Assembly (NCBI GenBank): GCA_026389955.1
Contig: JAPLGY010000178.1
Coordinates: 1 to 13,168, forward strand
Direction: 5' to 3'
DNA from: Caldilinea sp.
GTDB taxonomy: Bacteria; Chloroflexota; Anaerolineae; Caldilineales; Caldilineaceae
DNA: 13,168 nucleotides
A program made the translations under genes and the position numbers. Positions within the stretch are counted from its first letter, which is position 1. The number at the start of each line of letters is the position of its first letter. The notes below the pieces were generated by a model. The model saw nothing but the letters and a program-made list of their open reading frames with translations. It had not been told where the DNA came from and made no database searches. Positions 1 to 7,190 of this stretch are shown here, in pieces.

Positions 1-3000
1 CCGAACGAGGAGAAGGATTTGGAGAGCCCGGCCACATAGATCAGCCGGTCTTGCAGATAATCCAGCCCATAATAGCGCACGATGCCGTTGCCCTTGTGGC
101 CGTAGGGCATGGCGGGGGAAGGCTCTTCGCCGATCACGCCGATGCCATGGGCGTCGTCCATGTAGACCCAGGCGTTGTACTTTCTGGCCAGACGGGCAAA
201 TTCTGGCAGTGGCGGGTACTCTCCCGACATCGAATAGACCCCGTCGATGGCGATGATCTTGGTCTGTTCGAGCGGGTAGCGGGCCAGCTTCGCTTCCAGG
301 TCAGCCGGGTCGTTGTGTCGGAAATCCAGATACTCGGCGCCGTTGGTCTGGGCCAATCGGCACGCTTCGATGATCGATCGGTGCGCCGAAATGTCTTTGA
401 GGATCACCCCGTCTGGGCCCGCCAGGAGGGGCAACACGCCGGCGTGGAGCAGGGTGACCGCTGGGAAGACCAATGTTGTCGGGGCTCCTACCAGCTCGGC
501 CAGCGCCTGTTCGAGATCTTCGTAGATACCCGGCGAAGCGACCGCCCGGGTCCAGCTCGGGTGCACGCCCCATTTTTGCAGCGCCGGCGGGATCGCCTCC
601 ATCACCTCCGGTTCCAGGTCGATGCCCAGGTAATTGCAGGAGGCAAAGTCAAAGATCCAGCGCCCCTCGACTTTGACCTTGCGCCCGATCTGTTCGGTCA
701 CCACCGCATGGATCTGCGGCACCTCTTCTGCAGCGGCGGTGAAATCTTCTACCTCAGCCGGGGGGGGCTGGGAAGCAGTCGGGTCTGGGGCAAGGCGCCC
801 CAGAATCATTGTGCTGAGACTTTGCACGGTGGCGCCGGCGCGCAGGATTTGTTCGGCCGGGATCATCACTTTGCATTCACGCTCGAGCCGATTTTTCAGG
901 TCGGTCGTCATCAGCGAATCCAACCCCAGCTCTTTGAGTGGGCGTTCCGGCGGCAGCGGCTGGCTGGCACGCACCCCCAGCACCTGGCGCACCTGCTTTT
1001 GCACAAAGGCGACCAGCAGGGAGAGCTGCTGGTCCTGAGAGGTCTGCCAGAGCTGTTCGAGCAGCCTGGCCTGTGCTGGTTTGCTCGTCTCCGCTTCCCG
1101 CTGTGGGGCTGTGCGAAACAGGGCAGCCGGCGTCGCCTGTTTGAACGTCACGCCGTTGAGCTGAGCGAACACACCGGTCGCATCCAACAGCGTCACATCG
1201 ACATTCACAATCGTCTCTGCTGCGGTCAGGCCGGCAGTCTCGGGGGATTGGAGGCAGGCATACGCCCAAAGGCCCGTACCTGCGGTGCGGTAGAGCAGCA
1301 GCTGCGCGATGCTGACCGGGAGATAGGTCTGCCCCTCCAGGAAGGGAGGGAAAGTGGCCAGAGCGACCTGAATGCCTCCTTCGAGCAGGACTGCGTGCAG
1401 CCCGAAGAGTTCAGCTGCCCCTTGTGCGGCGGCAGGCAGCTGCAGGCGCCCCAGCGCACAGCCCTCCCCACCCCACAACTCCTGCAGAATCTGATAGTCC
1501 GATCCATCTGAGTAGATCTCCTCTGGCGCCCGATAGAAGATTTGGCGGGCGCGGGTCTGGGCATAGAACCGCTCGGTCGGGAGCTCGGCAGGGCAACGGC
1601 TGCGCAAGGCCGCCAGGTGGGCGGAGGGGACGGCTGTGCCCTCCAGGGTACGCAGCGCGCCGCGCAGGTGGCGTGTCCGGGAGGAAGGAGCGGCCAGGCT
1701 GAAAATTTGGACCTCTTGTCGTCCCTCTTCGGCGGGCAGCAGCACGGCCTGCATCGTCACCGTCGCCCCCGGCGACTCGGGCAGGCACAGCGCCTGTTCC
1801 AGGAGACAATTTTCCAGACAAAGCTGGTCGACGTTGAGAATCTCGCGGCCGACGGCAAGCACATTTTCCAGGTAGAATCCTGTGCTGAGCAGCGTTCGCC
1901 CAAAGACACGGTAGTGTGTGAGATAGGGGGGCAGGTGACGGCCGACCTCGTAGGAGACACGCTGGGCGCCGTCGCTGGCCAGCGGCGGCTGGCTGGCCTG
2001 TGGCGGTGCAGCGGTCGCGACTGTCGCCACCCAATAGCGCTCGCGCTGGAAGGGGTAGGTCGGCAGAGCCAGCCGCTGCCGTTGGCCGCTCTCTGGCTGC
2101 CACACCCCCTCCCATGCGACCTGGCAGCCGTGCGCGTACAATTCACCCAGGCTGGAAAGCAGCTGCTGCCAGTCGCTTTGTCCGGGTCGCAGGCTGGGCA
2201 GGAAGGCGGCTGGCTGGCTGGGCAGGCAGTTCTGCGCCATTCCCAGCAAAGTGGGTCTGGGGCCGACCTCCACATAGAGGGTTGTGCCCTGTCGGTGCAG
2301 TTCCTGCACCCCGTCGGCGAAGCGCACAGTGGCGCGCAGATGGTGCCGCCAGTACTCTGGGGTGGCGATCCGCTCGTTTTCCAAAGCGCCTGTGACGTTC
2401 GACACAAACGCGATCCGGGGGGGAGAAAAGGTCAGCTGGCGGGCGATCGCCGCAAATTCGTCCAGAATGGGCTCCATGAGGGGGGAGTGGGAGGCACAGG
2501 TGATCTTGAGGCGGGTCGCCTTGGCTGCGGGCAGCTTGGCCAGCACCTGCTCGATCGCAGCGCTGTCGCCCGAGATGACCACATTCTGTGGGCCGTTGAC
2601 CACACCGACCGAGACCCGATCCTGCCAAGGCGTCACTGCCTGGCCAACCACCTGCTCCTCGGCTTCCAGAGCCACCATTGCGCCGGCTGCCGTACTCCCC
2701 ATCAGCCGTCCGCGCGCGGCGATCAGCTTCAGCCCGTCTTCAAAGCTGAAGACACCGGCCACGCAGGCAGCGGCGTATTCGCCGGCGCTGTGGCCCATCA
2801 CAAAATCTGGGCGAATTCCCCAAGCTTTCCAGAGGCTGGCCAGCGCGTATTCGATTGCAAACAGCGCCGGCTGCATGTAGGCCATCTCGTCGATCCGGGT
2901 GAGATCGGCCGAGTCATGTTCAGAGGTTGCAGGATAGAGGGCCTCCAAAAGAGACAGCCCTTCGCTGGCGCGCAGCAGCGCGTCGCATTCGTCGAGGATC

Positions 3001-4715
3001 TGACGAAAGAGCGGCTGCGTCGCATAGAGCTCGCGGCCCATGTGGATCGACTGGGCGCCGCCGCCCGTAAACAGAAAGGCGATGCGCGGGCGTTCGGCGG
3101 CAGCCGGTGGGCAGGCCAGCCCCGGCGCCGGCTCGCCGGCGACAAAGGCTTGGAGCTGTTCGCTCAGCTCCTCGGCGGTGGCGGCGACTGCGGCCAGACG
3201 GCAGGGGAAGTGGGCGCGGCCCAACTGGGCCGTATAGGCCAGATCGGCCAGGTTCACTGCTGGATGGCCCGCCAGGTGCTCCAGGTAGCGTTGGGCCAGC
3301 GCCTGCAGCGCCTGCGGCGCCTGTGCGCTGAGCGGGAGAAGCTGGTAGAGGGGCCCGGGGGCACCCAGGGCTGCCCGTTCGCCCCCAGGCTGGGCGGTCG
3401 AACGGGTCACACGCAGGGCATAGCGGGCGAATTGCAGGTCAGCGGGTGCCTCTTCCAGGATCACATGGGCGTTGGTCCCGCTGAATCCAAACGAGCTGAC
3501 CGCCGCGCGGCGCGGCCCACGGCCGCTCTGCCAGCTTTGCAGCTGGGTAGGAATCGTCGCCTGCAGCCCGGCCAAGGCGGGGTTGAGCTGACGAAAGTGA
3601 AGGTGGGGGGGGATCTGGCGCTTTTGCAGCATCAACACGGTCTTGATCACGCCGGCGATCCCAGCCGCTGCCTCCAGATGGCCGATATTGGTCTTGACGG
3701 AGCCCACCAGCCAGGGGGCAGTGCGGTTGGCACCGTACACAGCCTGCAGGGCACTGCCTTCCACCGGGTCGCCGACCGGGGTGCCAGAGCCGTGCGCCTC
3801 GATGTAGGAAACATCTTGTGGCTGCAAGCTGGCAGCTGCCAGCGCTTTGCGGATGACCGCTTCCTGCGACAGGGCGCTGGGCACCGTCAGTCCCCGGCTG
3901 GCGCCGTCCTGGTTGACGGCGCTGCCGCGCACGATGGCCAGAATGTTGTCCCCGTCGCGCATCGCATCGGAAAGGCGTTTGAGCAGCACCACCCCACAGC
4001 CTTCGCCGCGCACGTAGCCGTTGGCCGCCGCATCGAACCCTTTGCTGCGGCCGTCGGGTGCCAACATTCCTGCCCGCGCAAAGGCGATGCTCAAGTCGGG
4101 CGTCAGGATTAAATTCACCCCAGCCGCCAGCGTCATCTGGCATTCTCCCGTCTGCAAGCTGATGACCGCCTGATGCAGGGCCACCAACGAGCTGGAACTG
4201 GCCGTATCGATCGAGACAGCAGGCCCTTGCAGACCCAGGAAATAGGCGATCCGTCCGGAGGCCGTGGCGGCCGAGGCCCCCGTGCTGATGTACAGATGTG
4301 GGTCGTCCTGCTGCCTGACCTGCAGCATCTGGTAGTCGTTGGAAAAAATCCCCACGAAGACCCCCGTGTCGGAGCCGCGCAGGCTGGCTGGGTTGATCCC
4401 GGCCTGCTCCAACGTCTCCCAGGTGACCTCCAGCAACAGACGCTGCTGGGGATCCAGCATCGTCGCCTCTTTGGGGGCGACCTGAAAAAACGCTGCGTCG
4501 AACCCATCGACCTGGCGGATGAACCCTCCGTGGTTGGGCACCACCTCTGCATACAGTGGCACTTCCCACCGATCGGCGGGGATCGGCGTGATGGCGTCGA
4601 CGCCCTGGGCGATCAGCTGCCAGAATTTCTCAGGAGAATCAGCGTCCCCAGGAAAACGGCAGCCCATGCCGATCACGGCGATCGGTTCTTTGAACTGTGA
4701 CTGGATTGGCTGCAT
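1..4715 (-). CDS. Type I PKS with C-terminal alpha-oxoamine synthase (KS(Ser)-AT-DH*-ACP-AOS), truncated by the left edge
   Basis: A single frame stays open for 1,571 codons to the window edge. The ATG at 4715 follows AAGGAG (4720-4725). Domains: KS about 9-420 (GMGCRFPG near the start; Ser173 where Cys is expected, His308 in EAHGSGT, His346 in NIGH); AT about 545-893 (GGGAQ 551-555, GHSAGE with Ser643, specificity motif CASH 740-743, end motif YPFQRERYW); DH-like about 915-1190 with Tyr935 and Glu1112 at the catalytic His and Asp positions; ACP about 1225-1300 with GLDSL and Ser1267 for phosphopantetheine; AOS from about 1330 (DDAHGIGV 1520-1527, PLP lysine Lys1566 in GLSKSFSS). Roughly the last 150 residues of the AOS lie outside the window. 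AOS domains use PLP to condense an acyl thioester with an amino acid, losing CO2 and releasing an aminoketone. I infer a chain-starting module whose acyl-ACP goes straight to AOS. The AT motifs do not settle malonyl versus methylmalonyl. There is no KR, ER or N-terminal docking helix. Confidence 0.93.
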   Translation of the reverse strand, partial: MQPIQSQFKEPIAVIGMGCRFPGDADSPEKFWQLIAQGVDAITPIPADRWEVPLYAEVVPNHGGFIRQVDGFDAAFFQVAPKEATMLDPQQRLLLEVTWETLEQAGINPASLRGSDTGVFVGIFSNDYQMLQVRQQDDPHLYISTGASAATASGRIAYFLGLQGPAVSIDTASSSSLVALHQAVISLQTGECQMTLAAGVNLILTPDLSIAFARAGMLAPDGRSKGFDAAANGYVRGEGCGVVLLKRLSDAMRDGDNILAIVRGSAVNQDGASRGLTVPSALSQEAVIRKALAAASLQPQDVSYIEAHGSGTPVGDPVEGSALQAVYGANRTAPWLVGSVKTNIGHLEAAAGIAGVIKTVLMLQKRQIPPHLHFRQLNPALAGLQATIPTQLQSWQSGRGPRRAAVSSFGFSGTNAHVILEEAPADLQFARYALRVTRSTAQPGGERAALGAPGPLYQLLPLSAQAPQALQALAQRYLEHLAGHPAVNLADLAYTAQLGRAHFPCRLAAVAATAEELSEQLQAFVAGEPAPGLACPPAAAERPRIAFLFTGGGAQSIHMGRELYATQPLFRQILDECDALLRASEGLSLLEALYPATSEHDSADLTRIDEMAYMQPALFAIEYALASLWKAWGIRPDFVMGHSAGEYAAACVAGVFSFEDGLKLIAARGRLMGSTAAGAMVALEAEEQVVGQAVTPWQDRVSVGVVNGPQNVVISGDSAAIEQVLAKLPAAKATRLKITCASHSPLMEPILDEFAAIARQLTFSPPRIAFVSNVTGALENERIATPEYWRHHLRATVRFADGVQELHRQGTTLYVEVGPRPTLLGMAQNCLPSQPAAFLPSLRPGQSDWQQLLSSLGELYAHGCQVAWEGVWQPESGQRQRLALPTYPFQRERYWVATVATAAPPQASQPPLASDGAQRVSYEVGRHLPPYLTHYRVFGRTLLSTGFYLENVLAVGREILNVDQLCLENCLLEQALCLPESPGATVTMQAVLLPAEEGRQEVQIFSLAAPSSRTRHLRGALRTLEGTAVPSAHLAALRSRCPAELPTERFYAQTRARQIFYRAPEEIYSDGSDYQILQELWGGEGCALGRLQLPAAAQGAAELFGLHAVLLEGGIQVALATFPPFLEGQTYLPVSIAQLLLYRTAGTGLWAYACLQSPETAGLTAAETIVNVDVTLLDATGVFAQLNGVTFKQATPAALFRTAPQREAETSKPAQARLLEQLWQTSQDQQLSLLVAFVQKQVRQVLGVRASQPLPPERPLKELGLDSLMTTDLKNRLERECKVMIPAEQILRAGATVQSLSTMILGRLAPDPTASQPPPAEVEDFTAAAEEVPQIHAVVTEQIGRKVKVEGRWIFDFASCNYLGIDLEPEVMEAIPPALQKWGVHPSWTRAVASPGIYEDLEQALAELVGAPTTLVFPAVTLLHAGVLPLLAGPDGVILKDISAHRSIIEACRLAQTNGAEYLDFRHNDPADLEAKLARYPLEQTKIIAIDGVYSMSGEYPPLPEFARLARKYNAWVYMDDAHGIGVIGEEPSPAMPYGHKGNGIVRYYGLDYLQDRLIYVAGLSKSFSSF

Positions 4716-4719
4716 ACAG

Positions 4720-4725
4720 CTCCTT
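4720..4725 (-). promoter_or_regulatory. Ribosome binding site of the PKS gene
   Basis: AAGGAG on the minus strand ends four bases before the ATG at 4715. It fixes the PKS start eight residues before the first conserved KS motif (EPIAVIGMG), which shows that the protein has no N-terminal docking extension. Confidence 0.75.
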
Positions 4726-4763
4726 TATCTCAACAAACCTGTGAACGGCCAGGCCTTCTGCAT

Positions 4764-5435
4764 TCAAACCGGCACAAGGAGGTCGGCGGTATATCCGAAC
4801 AGCTGGATATCCGTTGCAAAATGTTCGGCGACAAGCTGCCAGGAACGTGCGGTGTAATAGGCACGGTATTCGTGATGGGTCGACCGGTTCAAATGGGGCA
4901 GCGCTGCTGCGATTCCAAGTTGATGGCAGACATGGGCGAAATCCTGGGCAAGCGTTTCGTAATGGCCGACAAAATCTACCAACAGCCGCCCTTTTTCGTC
5001 TGTAAGCGCGGCATGCTGGTGTTTGGAAGCACCTTTCGGGTAAGGAGCGGGGGTCTCAACCACCCACTCCAGATAGCGGTCGAAGGATCCCAGTTTCATG
5101 ACCTGGTTGTAGCGGATGTGGGTCGGTTCGGTCAGGATGAAGTGATACATCGAGACCTGCCAGTCCCACGGGTTGCGCACAAAAGCAAACTTATAATACC
5201 GGTCGAAGATCGAGGCAGAGAGCTCTTTTTGTGCGTCGCTGGCCGTAGCGTGCAGCAGCAGCGCCTCCCAGACCGCGTAAAAGGGGTTGGGACGCCCAGC
5301 TTTTTGGGCGGGCGGCCGCTTGATCTTGAAGCGATCGGGTTCTTCGGCGTAGGGCAGCAGGGCGTCGCGCATGCTCATCCCCCCTGTCTTGGCCACATGA
5401 AAAAAGATAAAGCGGTGGCTGTGCGAGATCAGCAT
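4764..5435 (-). CDS. Sulfotransferase, Sulfotransfer_2-like (short form)
   Basis: A 223-residue soluble protein that should transfer sulfate from PAPS to a hydroxyl or amine of the cluster product. Visible motifs are the 5'-phosphosulfate loop FFHVAKTGGMSM (11-22), the 3'-phosphate site FVRNPWDWQVSMY (85-97), and a C-terminal HLNRS followed by a Tyr-rich stretch (181-194), as in the carbohydrate/HNK-1-like sulfotransferase family. It is nearly free of extra domains and is short but complete for this family. The ATG sits four bases after the TAG of the radical SAM gene and has no recognisable Shine-Dalgarno sequence, so translation is probably coupled to the upstream gene. No later Met keeps the first motif. 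It is not closely similar to the other sulfotransferase here (8487-9611). The acceptor is unknown. Confidence 0.88.
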   Translation of the reverse strand: MLISHSHRFIFFHVAKTGGMSMRDALLPYAEEPDRFKIKRPPAQKAGRPNPFYAVWEALLLHATASDAQKELSASIFDRYYKFAFVRNPWDWQVSMYHFILTEPTHIRYNQVMKLGSFDRYLEWVVETPAPYPKGASKHQHAALTDEKGRLLVDFVGHYETLAQDFAHVCHQLGIAAALPHLNRSTHHEYRAYYTARSWQLVAEHFATDIQLFGYTADLLVPV

Positions 5436-5439
5436 GGGG

Positions 5440-6726
5440 CTAGTTGTAAAAAGCCATCAACGCGCGTGCCAGGCTTTTGCCCGCATAGTCTCCGTAGACC
5501 ATCCCTTTTTCGGTCAGACGGATCTCGTTCTCCTCCATCTCGATGAATCCATCCTCCTGCAGCTGCTGGAGGGTCGTTGCACAGATCGATTCCAGCTTGA
5601 AGCCATGTTTCTGTTGGAACCAACGCAGGTCGAAGCGGACCAGCTTCATGCACAGCACGACGTCGCGGATCATGTTGTCGAGGCTGGACAAGGGATAGCC
5701 GCGCTGGGCAGGCAGTTCGCCGGCCTCGGCCATCTGGATATACTTTTCTTCGTCGTTGGTGTTTTGGTAGAGCCAGTTGCCATAGCGGCCAAAGGCAGAG
5801 ACGCCAAACGCAGCGCAGTCGTCGCCGCGGAAGATGCTGGGAGAATGGACATGCTGGTGTCCCCCCCGTTTGGTATAGCTGAAAAAGCTCCAAGGCACAT
5901 AGTCGGCGTTGATCAGCTCACGCAGCGAGTAGCGCATCGAGGCCATCTCATCTTCGTCGGAGGGCAGTTCCAGCGTCTGGTTGCGCACCCCCCGGTAGTA
6001 TTCTGTGTTGCTGTACAGCTCGGTCTTGTAGACAGTGACACTTTCCACGCCGGTCTCGATCGTGCGCTGCACGCTGTGCTGCCATTTTTCCGGCGTATCT
6101 CCCGCCAGCCCACTCATCAAGTCGATGTTGAGCGGCACGCCGGTCTGCAGGACCAGATCGATTGCCTTCAGCGCCTTTTTCTCGCTGTCCAGGCGGTGCG
6201 ATGCCTGGATGATCTCGTCGTCGAAGGACTGTACTCCCATGCTCATGCGGTTGACCTTGAGCGAGAGCATGGTGTCGGCCTTGGACTTCGTGATGGTGAC
6301 CGGCTCGGCTTCCATCGTAAATTCCGGGTTTTGCGACATGTTAAAGTTGTCATAAAGGGCGCGTCCGACCCGCTCGATCTGCTCTTCGTGGAGCAGGCTG
6401 GGGGTCCCCCCGCCAAAATAGATCGACAGCACCGGACGTCGTTTCAGCTCGTAGCGCTGCGACGCCAGTTCGATCTCGCGGCAGAGGGCGTTCACATAGC
6501 GGTCCATCCGCTCGTACTTTTCAGTGCCGCGCAGGTTGATCGTCTTGTAATAGCAGTAGCTGCAGCGCTGGATGCAGAAGGGGGTATGCAGGTAGATGTT
6601 GAACGGACGCGCGTCCTCCAGCTGTGTCGCCTCGATGCGTTTCCAGTGCGGAAAGTTGGGGTAGTTGGTGATGAATCCCTTGCGTGCCGGGTCCCAGTAG
6701 TCGTGGTCTTGTCGTGTGTTGATCAT
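5440..6726 (-). CDS. HemN-like radical SAM enzyme (possible class C methyltransferase or cyclopropanase)
   Basis: A 428-residue protein with the radical SAM cluster motif CIQRCSYC (Cys51, Cys55, Cys58), SAM-binding GGGTP (105-109), MEAEP (138-142), MGVQSF (163-168) and DLMSGLAGDT (202-211). The C-terminal third (LTEKGMVYGDYAGKSLARAL, 404-423) matches the HemN accessory region. True heme HemN or HemW is possible, but a gene wedged between an ACP and a sulfotransferase, directly before a PKS, fits the biosynthetic HemN-like enzymes instead. Members of that group include NosN-type methyltransferases and the cyclopropane-forming Jaw5 and YtkT. They use SAM both as radical source and as methyl or methylene donor. 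AGGGA (6735-6739) lies eight bases before the ATG, and the gene follows the ACP stop by 18 bases. I infer that the substrate is an ACP-bound acyl chain; the reaction is not determined by sequence. Confidence 0.85.
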   Translation of the reverse strand: MINTRQDHDYWDPARKGFITNYPNFPHWKRIEATQLEDARPFNIYLHTPFCIQRCSYCYYKTINLRGTEKYERMDRYVNALCREIELASQRYELKRRPVLSIYFGGGTPSLLHEEQIERVGRALYDNFNMSQNPEFTMEAEPVTITKSKADTMLSLKVNRMSMGVQSFDDEIIQASHRLDSEKKALKAIDLVLQTGVPLNIDLMSGLAGDTPEKWQHSVQRTIETGVESVTVYKTELYSNTEYYRGVRNQTLELPSDEDEMASMRYSLRELINADYVPWSFFSYTKRGGHQHVHSPSIFRGDDCAAFGVSAFGRYGNWLYQNTNDEEKYIQMAEAGELPAQRGYPLSSLDNMIRDVVLCMKLVRFDLRWFQQKHGFKLESICATTLQQLQEDGFIEMEENEIRLTEKGMVYGDYAGKSLARALMAFYN

Positions 6727-6744
6727 CGGGCGTATCCCTGAACC

Positions 6745-7032
6745 TTATGCCAGCTCTGTTTGTTTTTGGGCCTGTTTGGCAGCGACGAAAGCAGCCAGGG
6801 TGCGCAGATTGGCCATCACACCGAGCTCGAGTTCGTCCTCGCCAAATTCAAAGTGGAACGTCTCCTCGATCAAGGTAATCAAGGCGACCACCATGATCGA
6901 ATCCAACCCCAGTCCCTCTTCCAGGAGGGGCACATCCAGCGTGATCTCTTCGCGCCGGAGATTGGCATCCAACTGTTCGGCGATAATCGTGCGCAGTTGT
7001 TCTACGATCTCGTCCATCGGATTCTCTTGCAT
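6745..7032 (-). CDS. Discrete acyl carrier protein
   Basis: A 95-residue acidic protein with the carrier motif LGLDSIMV; Ser45 is the expected phosphopantetheine site. The helix II segment after it (ALITLIEETF) and the C-terminal helix (LRTLAAFVAAK) fit the ACP fold. The frame is open up to an ATG at 7140, which would add 36 residues. I chose 7032 because AAGGA (7042-7046) lies nine bases upstream, the first helix then starts normally, and the candidate -10 element lies inside the longer version. It is the first gene after the only sizeable non-coding gap, so it probably heads a transcription unit with the radical SAM enzyme, sulfotransferase and PKS. It may carry the substrate for the radical SAM enzyme or the stand-alone thioester reductase; which one cannot be told from sequence. 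Confidence 0.92.
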   Translation of the reverse strand: MQENPMDEIVEQLRTIIAEQLDANLRREEITLDVPLLEEGLGLDSIMVVALITLIEETFHFEFGEDELELGVMANLRTLAAFVAAKQAQKQTELA

Positions 7033-7041
7033 ACATCCTTT

Positions 7042-7046
7042 TCCTT
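7042..7046 (-). promoter_or_regulatory. Ribosome binding site selecting the ACP start
   Basis: AAGGA on the minus strand lies nine bases before the ATG at 7032. A second AAGGA (7036-7040) is only three bases away and is too close. The site supports the 95-residue ACP over the 131-residue reading. Confidence 0.6.
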
Positions 7047-7072
7047 TTTGAATAGAGAGGCCAGATTCTTGC

Positions 7073-7128
7073 CAGCAGCCTATGCTCCCCAGGAAGCTCC
7101 GCTTTGTTGAGACTATAGCAGGCTGCTG
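7073..7128. repeat. Inverted repeat, 9-bp arms, in the gap before the ACP gene
   Basis: The plus strand reads CAGCAGCCT at 7073-7081 and its exact reverse complement AGGCTGCTG at 7120-7128, 38 bases apart. A smaller imperfect hairpin (GCTTC/GGAGC on the minus strand) lies between the arms. One arm touches the candidate -10 element. It may be a two-site operator, or a structured leader if transcription starts further upstream. It could also be chance. Confidence 0.5.
7112..7120 (-). promoter_or_regulatory. Candidate extended -10 promoter element for the ACP-PKS block
   Basis: Read on the minus strand, TGCTATAGT matches an extended -10 (TGn followed by a TATAAT-like hexamer). It lies about 80 bases before the ACP start, in the only real gap between genes. 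A -35 box is not convincing: TTGAAT (7131-7136) is 13 bases upstream and TTGACT (7142-7147) is 24 bases upstream, neither at the usual 16-18. Extended -10 promoters can work with a weak -35. This is a by-eye match only. Confidence 0.35.
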
Positions 7129-7190
7129 TGATTCAAACATAAGTCAAATATGAGTTACAAACAAGCAGACATTTTTTGAAGCTCTGCGCG

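Larger units (their letters stand above)
7033..7190. other. Intergenic gap between antiporter and ACP
   Basis: This 158-base stretch is more AT-rich than its surroundings, most clearly at 7128-7180. It holds the candidate -10 element, the inverted repeat and the ACP ribosome binding site. I see no tRNA, no strong terminator and no small gene in it. It separates the cluster into two likely transcription units, although read-through from the right block remains possible. Confidence 0.6.

Noticed and set aside
2443..2450. GCGATCGC octamer (HIP1) as a sign of a cyanobacterial genome
   Set aside because: I noticed only one clear copy in 13 kb by eye; HIP1-rich cyanobacterial genomes carry it far more often. 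It gives no usable taxonomic evidence.
3051..3065. AT oxyanion motif GGGAQ instead of GQGxQ as a sign of an inactive AT
   Set aside because: The GGGAQ form occurs in otherwise normal PKS acyltransferases, and the GHSAGE serine and downstream His are present.
551..3070. Possible frameshift in the PKS, suggested by many overlapping frames
   Set aside because: Conserved residues of KS, AT, DH-like, ACP and AOS all fall in the same codon phase, so the frame is intact through the window.
1542..4112. 856-codon open frame on the plus strand
   Set aside because: It is antisense to the PKS KS/AT/DH region, where every conserved motif is in frame on the minus strand. Its translation is low-complexity, rich in Gly, Gln, Arg and His, with no domain signature. 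Long antisense frames are common in GC-rich genes.
7033..7140. N-terminal extension of the ACP to an ATG at 7140
   Set aside because: The extra 36 residues do not resemble an ACP, they cover the candidate -10 element, and a better spaced ribosome binding site precedes the ATG at 7032.
7142..7147. TTGACT as the -35 box for the ACP promoter
   Set aside because: It is 24 bases from the best -10 hexamer, well outside the usual 16-18.
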